This document shows positions 36,748 through 45,968 of a stretch of DNA of 64,000 nucleotides, in pieces; the stretch's first letter is position 1; each line of letters starts with the position of its first letter. The notes beneath the pieces are model-generated. The model saw only the letters and a list, made by a program, of their open reading frames with translations, made no database searches and was not told the origin of the DNA. Origin of the DNA: Mycobacterium sp. AZCC_0083 (GTDB lineage: Bacteria; Actinomycetota; Actinomycetes; Mycobacteriales; Mycobacteriaceae); assembly GCF_014202335.1 (NCBI RefSeq), contig NZ_JACHGP010000003.1, forward strand, positions 248,001-312,000, in the 5' to 3' direction. The translations under genes and the position numbers were made by a program.

Positions 36748-37745
36748 ATCGGCGGAGACAACCCAGGCCCGAACCGTCGCCGGTAGTCCGTCGGCGTCAA
36801 CCCGGTTTCCCGGCGCATCAGCGTGCGCAGGTTCGCCGGGGTTCCCAACCCACTCGTACGTGCCACCGTCTCGAGACTCGACTCGCCGCGCTCGATCAAA
36901 CGACACGCAAGGGCCAATCGCTGACTGGTCAGCCACGCCAGCGGCGTCGTGCCGAGTTGTGACGTGAACCGACGATGCAGCGTGGCCGGGCTGACCATCG
37001 CCCTCGCCGCCAGTTCGGTCACGGACAGCCGCTGATCGAGCCTGTCCTGTGCCCAGTCGAGGACCGGGGCGAGTGATTCGTCGGCGACGGCGGGCACGGG
37101 CCGTTCGATGAACTGCTTCTGTCCGCCGTCCCGGTGCGCGCTGAACACCAGTCGGCGGCTCACGGCGTTGGCGATCTCGGCGCCGTGGTCGCGGCGTATG
37201 ACATGCAAACCGAGGTCCAGCGCGGCGGCGCTACCCGCAGCGGTGAGGATGTCCCCATCGTCGACGAAGAGCACGTCCTCCACGAGTGCCACGTTCGGGA
37301 ACCGAGTCCTGAACTCGCCGGCCCACTTCCAGTGCGCAGTAGCCCGGCGGCCGTCGATGACACCCGCCTCGGCCAGTGTGAACGCTCCGCTGCAGAACCC
37401 GATCAGGCGGGTACCGCGACCGTGCGCCCGCCGGATCGCCTGCAGCACCTCTGGGCGTCGGGGCGTCTGGACGTCGGGCCGATTCGGCACGATCAGCGTG
37501 TTCGCGGACTCCGCGGCGTCGATTCCGGCAACGCCAGTCAAGGTGAATACGCCGTCCCTCATCCGCGTATGCGTTTCTGGCGAGCAGAGCTGGAAGTCGT
37601 AGAGGGCACGCCCGAGCTCTGGTCGAGGCAGGCCGAATATCTCCGTGGCGCAGCTCATCTCGAAGGGGTTGGAGTTCTCGTCAACGATCACCACGACACG
37701 ATGTGTCCGACCATCGGCCGAAGGTTGAGAGGATCGTTTCGCCAT
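36744..37745 (-). CDS. GlxA-type AraC-family regulator with DJ-1/PfpI domain
   Basis: 333 residues: N-terminal DJ-1/PfpI-like domain (~15-190; nucleophile-elbow GFCSGAF with Cys, preceded by RAHGRGTRL), C-terminal AraC helix-turn-helix domain (~215-325; LSVTELAARAMVSPATLHRR, then TPANLRTLMRRETGLTP). The regulator type senses amino-acid or choline-like metabolites in other bacteria; target unknown. It is divergent from the cupin gene with a gap of about 50 bases, so the cupin is the likeliest target. Not part of the M. tuberculosis order I recall. Confidence 0.88.
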   Translation of the reverse strand: MAKRSSQPSADGRTHRVVVIVDENSNPFEMSCATEIFGLPRPELGRALYDFQLCSPETHTRMRDGVFTLTGVAGIDAAESANTLIVPNRPDVQTPRRPEVLQAIRRAHGRGTRLIGFCSGAFTLAEAGVIDGRRATAHWKWAGEFRTRFPNVALVEDVLFVDDGDILTAAGSAAALDLGLHVIRRDHGAEIANAVSRRLVFSAHRDGGQKQFIERPVPAVADESLAPVLDWAQDRLDQRLSVTELAARAMVSPATLHRRFTSQLGTTPLAWLTSQRLALACRLIERGESSLETVARTSGLGTPANLRTLMRRETGLTPTDYRRRFGPGLSPPI

Positions 37746-37797
37746 GTGCGATTTCTAGCACTCACCAGAACCAAGCTCAACCGGCCAGGATCGACTC

Positions 37798-38199
37798 GTG
37801 ACCACCAATCCGATCAGCCTCGAGCACGCGCTGGCGTCGTTCGACGCCTTGTGGAGTCCCCGAATCGTTACGCGCGTAAACGACTACGACGTCCGGATCG
37901 CCAAGCTCAAGGGTGACTTCACGTGGCACTCTCACACCGACACCGACGAGTTCTTCCTGGTCCTGGACGGTGTCTTGAACATCGCGTTGCGCGACGCCAA
38001 CGGCGAGCGCACGGTCCGACTACCGACGGGATCGTTGTTCACCGTGCCAAAGGGCGTGGAGCACAAGCCTTTCACTGCCGAGGGGGCGTCGATTCTCCTC
38101 TTCGAGCCCACGGGCACGCTCAACGTCGGCGACCACCACGACGAAATACCCGGCTACGTCGACACCACCAAGGGCCGGGCACTGAACTTCGCCGACTGA
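37798..38199 (+). CDS. Cupin domain protein
   Basis: 133 residues, single cupin barrel: metal-ligand motif HSHTDTDEFFLVLDG (G(X)5HXH(X)3-4E type) and second motif KGVEHKPF. Related to small mannose-6-phosphate isomerase-like cupins; no substrate can be named. GTG start. Divergent from the GlxA-type regulator, convergent with the Rv0463-like gene three bases away. Confidence 0.85.
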   Translation: MTTNPISLEHALASFDALWSPRIVTRVNDYDVRIAKLKGDFTWHSHTDTDEFFLVLDGVLNIALRDANGERTVRLPTGSLFTVPKGVEHKPFTAEGASILLFEPTGTLNVGDHHDEIPGYVDTTKGRALNFAD

Positions 38200-38202
38200 T
38201 GC

Positions 38203-38472
38203 CTACAGGTAGGTGACCCCGAGCACGCACAGCGTCAGCAGCACCGGGGAGATGGGCAGGCACCACAGGAACGCCGCCTTGGCGGACGCCTTGCGCCGGT
38301 GATACACCCAGCCAAGCCAGCCGAAGACGACGCCGAGCACCAGGCAGACGGCCGCGATCACCAGCACCCAGACATTCACCGTCGTGGTCGCGACCGCGAA
38401 GGAGATGGCGATCAGCCACAGGATGTGACCGATGAGCAATCCGCCGATCCCGGCGACGACGTTCTCTCTCAA
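38203..38472 (-). CDS. Small conserved membrane protein (Rv0463-like)
   Basis: 89 residues from a TTG start that overlaps the lpd stop by four bases (TTGA), implying translational coupling. Three hydrophobic segments: [40 protein letters not shown] and [16 protein letters not shown]. Longer in-frame extension into lpd has no support. Function unknown. Confidence 0.75.
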   Translation of the reverse strand: MRENVVAGIGGLLIGHILWLIAISFAVATTTVNVWVLVIAAVCLVLGVVFGWLGWVYHRRKASAKAAFLWCLPISPVLLTLCVLGVTYL

Positions 38473-39863
38473 AAGTTGATCATGTGTCCGGCGAGGCCGT
38501 GGAAGCACTCCTGCAGTGCCTCGGACAGCGTCGGATGGGTGTGCACGTTGCGGGTGAGCTCGTTGACCGTGAGGTCCCACTTCTGCGCCAGCGTTAGCTC
38601 TGGCAGCAGCTCGGAGACATCATGCCCGATCAGGTGCCCACCCAGCAGCTCGCCGTACTTGGCGTCGGCGATGATCTTGACGAAGCCGCCGGGTTCGCCG
38701 AGCCCGTGTGCCTTACCGTTCGCGGTGAACGGGAACTTCGCGACCTTGACGTCGTAGCCCTCGTCGCGGGCCTGCTGTTCGGTCAGTCCGAAGCTGGCGA
38801 CCTGCGGCTGGCAGAAGGTGGCGCGCGGCAACATCCGGTAGTCGCCGAGTGCGAGAGTCTCGGCGCCTGCGATGGTTTCGGCCGCGACGACACCCTGCGC
38901 CTCGGCGACGTGGGCGAGCTGCAGCTTGGCCGTGACGTCGCCGATCGCGTAGATGTGCGGCACCGAGGTGCGCATGTACTCGTCGATGCCGATGGCCCCG
39001 CGCTCGGTGACCTGCACGCCCGCCTCGTCAAGGCCGAAGCCCTCGACGTTGGGGGCGAAACCGATCGACTGCAGCACCTTGTCGGCCTTGAGCTCGGTGG
39101 TCTTGCCGTCCTTGCTGACCGTGACGGTCACCGTCGATCCATCGTCCTTGATCGACTCGACCTTGGTGCCGGTCAGGATCTTGACGCCGAGCTTCTTGAA
39201 CGCCTTCTCGATCTCCTTGGAGACCTCGGCATCCTCATTGGGCAGGGCGCGCGGCAGGAATTCCACGATGGTCACGTCGACGCCGTAGTTGCTCATGACG
39301 TAGCCGAACTCCATGCCGATGGCGCCCGCGCCTGCGATCACGATCGACTCGGGCAGATCCCGCGCAAGGATCTGCTCTTCATAGGTGACGACGTTCTCCG
39401 ACAGCGACGTGCCGGGGACCAGCCGGGTGCTGCTGCCGGTCGCGATGATCGCGTTGTCGAAGGTGACGGTCTCGGTATCACCGTCGTTGAGGTCGACCGA
39501 GAGCGTCTTGGCGTCGGTGAAGGTGCCGCGCCCGTGGATCTCGGTGATCTTGTTCTTCTTCATCAGGAAGTGCACGCCGGCGACGCGGCCGTCGGCGACC
39601 TTGCGGCTGCGGTCGAAGGCCGAGCCGTAGTCGAAGCTCACCTCGCCGGAGATGCCGAAGGTCTTCGCTTCCTTGGTGAAGATGTGGGCCAACTCCGCGT
39701 TGCGCAGCAGCGACTTCGACGGAATACAACCGACGTTGAGGCACACGCCGCCCCAATACTTCGGTTCGACGATGGCGGTGTTCAGCCCGAGCTGAGCCGC
39801 ACGAATGGCCGCGACATATCCGCCGGGACCTGCTCCGAGAACGACGACGTCATAGTGAGTCAC
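38469..39863 (-). CDS. lpd: Dihydrolipoamide dehydrogenase
   Basis: FAD enzyme shared by pyruvate dehydrogenase, branched-chain dehydrogenase and peroxynitrite reductase systems of mycobacteria. 464 residues: [20 protein letters not shown] for FAD, redox pair [16 protein letters not shown] motif [15 protein letters not shown], and catalytic His-Glu in [12 protein letters not shown] near the C-terminus. Ends in the small Rv0463-like gene, as in M. tuberculosis. Confidence 0.97.
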   Translation of the reverse strand: MTHYDVVVLGAGPGGYVAAIRAAQLGLNTAIVEPKYWGGVCLNVGCIPSKSLLRNAELAHIFTKEAKTFGISGEVSFDYGSAFDRSRKVADGRVAGVHFLMKKNKITEIHGRGTFTDAKTLSVDLNDGDTETVTFDNAIIATGSSTRLVPGTSLSENVVTYEEQILARDLPESIVIAGAGAIGMEFGYVMSNYGVDVTIVEFLPRALPNEDAEVSKEIEKAFKKLGVKILTGTKVESIKDDGSTVTVTVSKDGKTTELKADKVLQSIGFAPNVEGFGLDEAGVQVTERGAIGIDEYMRTSVPHIYAIGDVTAKLQLAHVAEAQGVVAAETIAGAETLALGDYRMLPRATFCQPQVASFGLTEQQARDEGYDVKVAKFPFTANGKAHGLGEPGGFVKIIADAKYGELLGGHLIGHDVSELLPELTLAQKWDLTVNELTRNVHTHPTLSEALQECFHGLAGHMINF

Positions 39864-39893
39864 GCCCCTACCCTAGTAGTCCCTGCGCGGGCG

Positions 39894-40352
39894 CTAGCGG
39901 TCGATCCAGTGAAAGACGTAGGCACCGTAGAGGGCGGCCGCAGCGGCGGTCGACGCCAGCGGAGCCGACATCAAGGCGATCGCGACGGCGGAGACCAGCG
40001 GCTTGTTCTGCACCATCGCGACGAGCAGCGCGGCGACGGTGCCGACGACGATATAGACCAGCAGCACGAACAGCGGCCCGGTCTTGTCCACCGACTGGAA
40101 CCACCACTCGTAGATGGCCAGACCGATGACCGCGGCGACCGTCCAGACGCCCGCCACGACCAGGGCGAACATCCAGCGCTTGAGGTACTGGCTGGTGCCG
40201 GGGACCAATTCCGGTGCGACGAACGTCGGCAGTGGTTCCGACGGGTTCTCCGTCGGGGGCTCGGTCGCGGTGATCGGCTGCGCCTCGATCGCGCCCGTGT
40301 CGAACAGCGGTGTCCAGTGCGTCGTCGGCTCGCCGGTCTGAAGTTCAGGCAC
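39894..40352 (-). CDS. Conserved membrane protein (Rv0461-like)
   Basis: 152 residues: a polar N-terminal half (~55 residues) followed by three or four hydrophobic segments (FALVVAGVWTVAAVIGLAIY, GPLFVLLVYIVVGTVAALLV, AVAIALMSAPLASTAAAAAL). Its start overlaps the next small membrane gene by eight bases, so the two are likely co-translated. Function unknown. Confidence 0.75.
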   Translation of the reverse strand: MPELQTGEPTTHWTPLFDTGAIEAQPITATEPPTENPSEPLPTFVAPELVPGTSQYLKRWMFALVVAGVWTVAAVIGLAIYEWWFQSVDKTGPLFVLLVYIVVGTVAALLVAMVQNKPLVSAVAIALMSAPLASTAAAAALYGAYVFHWIDR

Positions 40353-40623
40353 CCGACACCACCTGCATCGCGACCAGCGCGCCGAACCACCCAGGGGTCA
40401 GAGCCAACACGAACGCACCGAACGTGGTGATCCACCGCCGGCCGGAGAACAGGATGAGCAACATGCCGATGGCGCTCGGCACCCCGACCACGACCGCGAT
40501 CACGGCGTGCGGGCGAATGCTTGCAGTCACCAACAGGGTCGATCCGATACCGGCGAGCAGCCCCACCGCGACGCCGATCAACATCACACTTGTCAGCAGC
40601 CACGCTCGCGGGAGCGGAATCAC
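40345..40623 (-). CDS. Small hydrophobic membrane protein
   Basis: 92 residues, almost wholly hydrophobic: LLTSVMLIGVAVGLLAGIGS, AVIAVVVGVPSAIGMLLILF and TTFGAFVLALTPGWFGALVA. Probably three transmembrane helices and a partner of the overlapping Rv0461-like protein. I do not recognise a functional family. Confidence 0.7.
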   Translation of the reverse strand: MIPLPRAWLLTSVMLIGVAVGLLAGIGSTLLVTASIRPHAVIAVVVGVPSAIGMLLILFSGRRWITTFGAFVLALTPGWFGALVAMQVVSGA

Positions 40624-40651
40624 CCTTCCAAGGTAGCGCGGCGATCGGCCG

Positions 40652-41149
40652 CTATGGCGTTACGCCCGCGGCGTGCCGCCGCGGTATCGGGCAGGCATCT
40701 TCGGCCTGCGCGACGATGTGCGTGCCCGTTTCAGCCGGGCGCGCGCCGTCGGCGTACTGCTCACCGGTCACCGGTGGGTGATCGGCGAGCTCGGCGTTCT
40801 CTACGTCGGTGAACGCCCGTCCCCGGGACAGGAACCGCATGCCCTCTGGCGCTTCGAGGCTGAATCCGCCGCCGCGACCGGGGACGACGTCGATCACCAG
40901 TTGCGTGTGCTTCCACGCGTCGAACTGGGGACCGGAGATCCAGACCGGAACCTTGTCACCGACGTCGAGGATCGACAGCAGCACGTCCCGGTCACCGATG
41001 ATGAAGTCGCCGTCGGGGTAGCACATCGGCGACGACCCGTCACAGCAGCCGCCGGACTGGTGGAACATCACGGCACCATGTTGGTCCTGCAGTCGACGCA
41101 GCAGGTCGGCGGCGTCCGCGGTGATCAGCGCTCGGCTCGGAGGGGTCAT
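40652..41149 (-). CDS. DUF779 protein (Rv0459-like), without its usual aldehyde dehydrogenase
   Basis: 165 residues; conserved FHQSGGCCDGSSPMCYPDGDF and the late LEAPEGMRFLSRGRAFTDVE. DUF779 genes typically sit next to NAD-dependent aldehyde dehydrogenases (Rv0458 in M. tuberculosis); here that gene is missing and the next gene is the divergent peptidase 51 bases away. The C-terminal 30 residues (ARPAETGTHIVAQAEDACPI) extend past the core family. Function unknown. Confidence 0.8.
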   Translation of the reverse strand: MTPPSRALITADAADLLRRLQDQHGAVMFHQSGGCCDGSSPMCYPDGDFIIGDRDVLLSILDVGDKVPVWISGPQFDAWKHTQLVIDVVPGRGGGFSLEAPEGMRFLSRGRAFTDVENAELADHPPVTGEQYADGARPAETGTHIVAQAEDACPIPRRHAAGVTP

Positions 41150-41200
41150 GAGGTCCCATCTACGGGTGCAACTCCGCTCACACTACGCGTGACCAGCACA

Positions 41201-43210
41201 ATGGTTCCCGTGGATTCAGACCCCCATCTGTGGCTCGAGGACATCACCGGCGACGACGCACTGGAGTGGGTGGAGGCGCACAACGAGCCGACCCTGTCCG
41301 ATCTTGGCGGTGAGCGCTTCGAGCAGATGCGCGCCGAGGCGCTGGAGGTGCTCGACACCGACAGCCGCATCCCCTACGTCCGGCGCCGCGGCGAGTACCT
41401 GTACAACTTCTGGCGCGACGCGGCCAACCCGCGGGGGCTGTGGCGGCGCACCACGCTGGACAGTTACCGCACTGCCGAACCCGACTGGGACGTCCTCATC
41501 GACCTGGACGAGCTTGCGGCCACCGACGACGAGAACTGGGTGTGGGCGGGCGCCGACGTCATCGAGCCCGACCTGACGCTGGCACTGATCGGGTTGTCGC
41601 GCGGTGGCTCTGATGCCTCCGTCGTGCGTGAATTCGACATGCGGACACGGCAGTTCGTCACCGACGGCTTCGAGCTACCGGAGGCCAAGACCGACGTCAC
41701 CTGGCAGGATGCCGACACCGTCATCGTCGGAACGGACTTCGGCTCAGGTTCGCTGACCGACTCCGGTTACCCGCGAATCACCAAGCGGTGGAAGCGCGGA
41801 GAGCCGTTGGCCGACGCCGAGACGTTGTTCGCCGGAGAGGTTTCCGACGTCAGCGTTGGCGCCGGATTCGATCCGACCCCCGGCTTCGAGCGGCTGCTCG
41901 TCTCGCGGGCGTTCGACTTCTTCAACAGCGAGCGCTACGAACTGCGCGCCGGGGAGCTGATCAAGATCGACGTGCCCACCGATGCGGGCACGTCGATCCA
42001 CCGCGAGTGGTTGCTGATCCGACCCCGAACCGATTGGACCGTGGGTTCGACGACCTACCCCGCCGGGACGCTACTGGCGACCAAGTACGACGAATTCCTT
42101 TCCGGGACAGTGGATCTGACGGTGGTCTTCGAACCCGACGAGCACACCAGCCTGGAGTCCTACACGTGGACGCGTGACCGCCTGGTGCTCGTCACGCTGG
42201 TCGACGTGACGAGCCGGCTCGAACTCGTCACCCCCGGCACCTGGCAGCGCGAGCCGATCCGGGGCGTCCCGCCGAACACCAACACGGTGATCGTCGATGC
42301 CGACGAGTACGGCGACGAGATCTTCCTGGACTCCAGCGGCTTCGACACCCCGTCGCGCCTGCTCTGGGGCCGCGTCGGCGATGAGGTCGTCGAGGTCAAG
42401 AGCGCTCCGGCGTTCTTCGACGCCTCCGACATCGAGGTGAAGCAGCACTTCGTGGCGTCGGCCGACGGCACGATGATCCCCTACTTCGTTGTCGGGCATC
42501 GGGATTCCTCCGGTCCTGGCAACACGCTGCTCGCCGGGTACGGCGGCTTCGAGAACTCCAGCACCCCCGGTTACGGCGGTGTCCTCGGCAGGCTGTGGTT
42601 GACGCGCGGCGGCACGTACGTGCTGGCCAACATCCGCGGCGGTGGCGAGTACGGGCCACGCTGGCACACGCAGGCGATGCGGGAGGGCCGTCACCTCGTC
42701 GACGAGGACTTCGCCGCCGTGGCGAGGGATCTCGTCGACCGCGGCATCACGACGGTCGCCCAGCTCGGCGCCCAGGGCGGCAGCAACGGCGGGCTGCTGA
42801 TGGGGATCATGCTGACCAAGTACCCGGAACTGTTCGGCGCGCTGGTGTGCAGCGTCCCGCTGCTCGACATGAAGCGCTACCACCTGCTGCTCGCAGGCGC
42901 CTCCTGGGTGGCGGAGTACGGCGACCCCGACAACCCCGATGACTGGGAGTTCATCTCCAAGTATTCGCCGTACCAACACGTCTCGGCCGCCCGCCGCTAT
43001 CCGCCGGTGTTCATCACCACGTCGACGCGCGACGACAGGGTGCATCCCGGGCATGCCCGCAAGATGACGGCGGCGCTCGAGGCGGTAGGCCAGCCGGTGC
43101 AGTACTACGAGAACGTCGAGGGCGGGCACGCCGGGGCGGCCGACAACGCCCAGACCGCCTTCCGAGCGGCACTGGTCTACGAGTTCCTGCACCGCATGCT
43201 TGGCGAATGA
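41201..43210 (+). CDS. Prolyl oligopeptidase family serine peptidase (Rv0457c-like)
   Basis: 669 residues: N-terminal seven-bladed propeller (~70-420) and C-terminal alpha/beta-hydrolase domain. Ser528 sits in QGGSNGG, the acid in TSTRDDRV (Asp611 or 612) and His643 in EGGHAG. It cleaves short proline-containing peptides in the cytosol (S9A). ATG at 41201 is chosen because a long upstream in-frame stretch is just the DUF779 gene read backwards. Confidence 0.93.
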   Translation: MVPVDSDPHLWLEDITGDDALEWVEAHNEPTLSDLGGERFEQMRAEALEVLDTDSRIPYVRRRGEYLYNFWRDAANPRGLWRRTTLDSYRTAEPDWDVLIDLDELAATDDENWVWAGADVIEPDLTLALIGLSRGGSDASVVREFDMRTRQFVTDGFELPEAKTDVTWQDADTVIVGTDFGSGSLTDSGYPRITKRWKRGEPLADAETLFAGEVSDVSVGAGFDPTPGFERLLVSRAFDFFNSERYELRAGELIKIDVPTDAGTSIHREWLLIRPRTDWTVGSTTYPAGTLLATKYDEFLSGTVDLTVVFEPDEHTSLESYTWTRDRLVLVTLVDVTSRLELVTPGTWQREPIRGVPPNTNTVIVDADEYGDEIFLDSSGFDTPSRLLWGRVGDEVVEVKSAPAFFDASDIEVKQHFVASADGTMIPYFVVGHRDSSGPGNTLLAGYGGFENSSTPGYGGVLGRLWLTRGGTYVLANIRGGGEYGPRWHTQAMREGRHLVDEDFAAVARDLVDRGITTVAQLGAQGGSNGGLLMGIMLTKYPELFGALVCSVPLLDMKRYHLLLAGASWVAEYGDPDNPDDWEFISKYSPYQHVSAARRYPPVFITTSTRDDRVHPGHARKMTAALEAVGQPVQYYENVEGGHAGAADNAQTAFRAALVYEFLHRMLGE

Positions 43211-43275
43211 TCGACGGTGTGGTGCTTTGGTCCCATCCGCCACGCGAGTCACCGGGAGCTAGTGGGTGCTCTTTC

Positions 43276-43343
43276 TGCCCACCTTCGAGCGAATTGAGCG
43301 TCAAGGGAATGGTTTCAGCCCGAAAGTCGCTCGTAGGTGGGCA
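43276..43343. repeat. Long inverted repeat after the peptidase gene
   Basis: 17-base arms TGCCCACCTTCGAGCGA and TCGCTCGTAGGTGGGCA, one mismatch, around 34 bases. It begins 66 bases past the peptidase stop at the left edge of the accessory islet. It lacks a following T run, so it is a poor textbook terminator and may be a dispersed palindromic element. Confidence 0.7.
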
Positions 43344-43369
43344 CTTTCACCACGACTGCTCGTTGCACC

Positions 43370-43383
43370 GCGCAGCGCTGCGC
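43370..43383. repeat. Perfect 14-bp palindrome
   Basis: GCGCAGCGCTGCGC, between the long inverted repeat and the TetR promoter (TACAAT at 43416). It could be an operator or a hairpin foot; nothing else supports either reading. Confidence 0.4.
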
Positions 43384-43446
43384 TTGTCGCGCTGGAGTCA
43401 GCACTGATGGATGTATACAATGACCACATTACGAAGCGAGTGTGCA

Positions 43447-44022
43447 GTGTCCACATCACATAGGGAGAGTTATCACCACGGTGATCTGCGCGCCGCGCTG
43501 CTGAGCGCGGCGATGCAGCTACTGGCCGAGGGCGACGAGACGACGTTGTCGCTGCGCGCCGTTGCCCGCCGGGCAGGGGTGTCGCCGAATGCTCCCTACC
43601 GGCACTATCCGGACAAGGACGCCCTCTTGGCGGCAATGGCGACGCAGGGATACCACGACTTGCGCGACGCGCTCGTGGCGGCAGACGCGGCGACCGAGGG
43701 CCGGTTCGTCGCGATGGCGCAGGCGTATGTGAGTTTCGGCGTGCACAACCCGGGCTTGTTCCGGTTGATGTTCGGTCATCCGTGCAGCCGCAGCAGCCCG
43801 GAGACCTCGGCGGCCGCGGCGGAGACGATCTCGGTACTGGCCGAGCGTGTCGGCGCCGTCGTCCCTGCCGCCCAGCACGCCTCGTTCATGGTAGGGGCGT
43901 GGTCGCTCGTGCACGGCCTGGCCGCCCTGGTGCTCGACGGCAAGTTAGACGTCGAGGGCCAGGACGCGCTCGACGAATTGGTCCGCTCCACGGTCGTGAC
44001 GATGCTTGGCACCCAGACCTGA
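43447..44022 (+). CDS. TetR-family regulator next to Old Yellow Enzyme gene
   Basis: 191 residues from GTG 43447. Helix-turn-helix at ~10-60 (LSLRAVARRAGVSPNAPYRH, then YPDKDALLAAMATQ); C-terminal TetR domain with SFMVGAWSLVHGLAALVLDG. Upstream ATGs at 43411 and 43420 overlap the probable -10 box (TACAAT, 43416-43421) and so are unlikely starts. CCACAT motifs at 43424 and 43451 recur in the palindrome upstream of the following gene, suggesting that it controls both itself and the oxidoreductase. Confidence 0.88.
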   Translation: MSTSHRESYHHGDLRAALLSAAMQLLAEGDETTLSLRAVARRAGVSPNAPYRHYPDKDALLAAMATQGYHDLRDALVAADAATEGRFVAMAQAYVSFGVHNPGLFRLMFGHPCSRSSPETSAAAAETISVLAERVGAVVPAAQHASFMVGAWSLVHGLAALVLDGKLDVEGQDALDELVRSTVVTMLGTQT

Positions 44023-44085
44023 CGACTCCAACACTTCTCGCCGCCACGCCCGCTCCTCCGGGGTGAGAGATCGATCTCACCAATG

Positions 44086-44129
44086 TTGACACTGCGCACT
44101 TCCGTTTTTAATGTGGGCATCGTCCACAT
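44086..44129 (+). promoter_or_regulatory. Strong promoter with overlapping operator for the OYE gene
   Basis: TTGACA (44086-44091), 17-base spacer, TAATGT (44109-44114). An inverted repeat ATGTGG-GCATCGT-CCACAT (44111-44129) covers the -10 box, so a bound repressor would block polymerase. This is the clearest promoter in the window. Confidence 0.7.
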
Positions 44130-44158
44130 AGTCTGAGCGCAACGAAGGACGGCCTGCC

Positions 44159-45391
44159 ATGTCGAGTGACCTCTTCGAACACTTGGTACTGCCCAACGGT
44201 TCGAGGCTTGCCAACCGCATCGCAAAGGCGGCGATGGAAGAGAACCTTGCCGGTGACGGGCAGCTTCCAGACGAGCGACTCCTGCGGCTCTACGAGCGTT
44301 GGAGCGCGGGCGGCGCTGGGCTCCTGATCACCGGGAATGTCATGGTGCACGCACATGCGATGACCGGTCCGGGCGGTGTGGTCCTCGATCTGGACTCGCC
44401 ACTGGAGCCGTTCCGCGCGTGGGCGCAGGCCGCGAAATCGGGCGGCGCCCGGATCTGGGTGCAAATCAACCACCCGGGCCGGCAGGTGTTCGCGGAGATG
44501 CAGGGGGTTGCCTGGGCTCCGTCGCCGATCCGCGTCGATATCGGCAGGCAGAGCAAGCGCTTCGCTGAGCCCACCGCGATGACCGAACAGCAGATCACCG
44601 AGACGATCGGGCGATTCGCCGATACGGCCCGGCTGGCCGAGAAGGCGGGCTTTGACGGCGTCGAGATCCACGCCGCCCACGGCTACCTGATCTCGCAGTT
44701 TCTGTCGCCGCTCGCCAACGTCCGAACTGACAGGTGGGGCGGTTCGCTGGACAACCGCGCACGGCTGCTGCTGGATGTGGTCCGCGCGGTGCGAGCCGTA
44801 GTCACGGCCGAGTTCGCGGTGGCGGTGAAACTCAATTCCGCCGACTTCCAGCGCGGCGGGTTCGAGGCCACCGACGCCGAGCAGGTGATCGCCATGCTCG
44901 CGCCTCTCGGCGTCGACATGGTCGAACTGTCTGGCGGTAGCTACGAGAGCCCGGCCATGTCCGGACGGCCGGCCGACGAACGAACCCAGGCTCGCGAGGC
45001 CTACTTCCTCACACTGGCCAGTGAGCTGGTGACGAACAGCCCGGTGCCGATCATGCTCACCGGTGGAATCGCCCGCCGCCCCGTCGCCGAGGAAGTGCTC
45101 GCAAGCGGTGTTGCCGTCGTCGGGATGGGCACCGCGCTTGCTGTCAACCCCGACCTGCCCATCTTGTGGCGAAACGGCACCGACGCCGAGGTGGTATTGC
45201 CCCAGATCCGGATCAAGAACAAGGCGCTGGCGGCATCGGCCGGGATGTCGCGGGTCAAACATCAACTCCGTCGCATCGCCTCTGGTCGGCCACCCGCGTC
45301 GAAGGTCAACCCGACGCTTGCGTTCCTGCGCGACCACGTGGGTCGCAAACGGACGCTCCGCCGTTACCGCACGTGGCTGGCCGCAAGATGA
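44159..45391 (+). CDS. NADH:flavin oxidoreductase, Old Yellow Enzyme family
   Basis: 410 residues, FMN TIM barrel. The substrate-binding motif is IHAAHGYLISQFLSPLANVR, preceded by WVQINHPGRQ and followed by VKLNSADFQRGGFEATDAEQ; the phosphate-binding end is MLTGGIARRPVAEEVLASGV. It reduces activated C=C bonds such as enoates or other electrophiles using NAD(P)H. The C-terminal 60 residues are extra and basic. Regulated by the preceding TetR as judged by the shared CCACAT motifs. Confidence 0.92.
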   Translation: MSSDLFEHLVLPNGSRLANRIAKAAMEENLAGDGQLPDERLLRLYERWSAGGAGLLITGNVMVHAHAMTGPGGVVLDLDSPLEPFRAWAQAAKSGGARIWVQINHPGRQVFAEMQGVAWAPSPIRVDIGRQSKRFAEPTAMTEQQITETIGRFADTARLAEKAGFDGVEIHAAHGYLISQFLSPLANVRTDRWGGSLDNRARLLLDVVRAVRAVVTAEFAVAVKLNSADFQRGGFEATDAEQVIAMLAPLGVDMVELSGGSYESPAMSGRPADERTQAREAYFLTLASELVTNSPVPIMLTGGIARRPVAEEVLASGVAVVGMGTALAVNPDLPILWRNGTDAEVVLPQIRIKNKALAASAGMSRVKHQLRRIASGRPPASKVNPTLAFLRDHVGRKRTLRRYRTWLAAR

Positions 45392-45510
45392 GCAGGAGCG
45401 AGTAGTTCCGTTGTTGCAGAACAGTTTTCGACTCCGCGCCGTACCTTTAGTCGGCGATAGCACGGTTACGCGTTGGGCTGCTTCGTCGCATCGGGCCATA
45501 GGGTGGTCTC

Positions 45511-45840
45511 ATGAGCACGCTGTCCCTGTACATCTTCTATGCCGCCTTGGCGATCCTGCTCGTCGGGCTCCTCTTGCCGGGCTGGGACACCGCCCGGACC
45601 CCGAAGCGGGCGGTGAAGCGCCGCATCTACTGGACCGCCACCATCGTCGGAGCCGCCGTCGCGTTCATCGCCGGGCTACCCGACCTTCAGAGTTCCATCG
45701 CGTTCGTCGCCATGTGCTTCGTCCTCATGGTTGGCTGGGGATACTTCCGCACGCCGAACATCAAGGTCAACGGGCAGATCTGGGCGGCGTACCCGCCAAA
45801 CCGCGATCCGGACCCAGCGCCTCCGAGCGACTCATCGTAG
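45511..45840 (+). CDS. Small membrane protein of unknown function
   Basis: 109 residues with three hydrophobic segments (LYIFYAALAILLVGLLLPGW, YWTATIVGAAVAFIAGLP, SIAFVAMCFVLMVGWGYF), a basic loop between the first two (RTPKRAVKRR) and a Pro-rich acidic C-terminus. ATG start preceded by AGGGTGG. No family recognised. Confidence 0.6.
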   Translation: MSTLSLYIFYAALAILLVGLLLPGWDTARTPKRAVKRRIYWTATIVGAAVAFIAGLPDLQSSIAFVAMCFVLMVGWGYFRTPNIKVNGQIWAAYPPNRDPDPAPPSDSS

Positions 45841-45968
45841 CGGCGCCTTCCCGCGTTCGGTCAGGTTCCGAACCGCCTACTGGAGCACCGCGGTGGTTAT
45901 AGCAGTTCGGCTCGGCGAACTCCTCCATCGGGATGGTCGTGTCCCAGGTCGCGCCACCATTAGGCAGG

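Noticed and set aside
38622..40430. A 602-codon plus-strand frame
   Set aside because: Antisense to lpd and the two membrane genes; no recognisable fold.
40673..41200. N-terminal extension of the prolyl oligopeptidase
   Set aside because: It is the reverse of the DUF779 gene; the peptidase family begins at MVPVDSDPHLWLED.
45841..45968. Small palindromes GGTTCCGAACC and CACCGCGGTG
   Set aside because: Short palindromes of this size are common in GC-rich DNA; no link to a gene start was evident.
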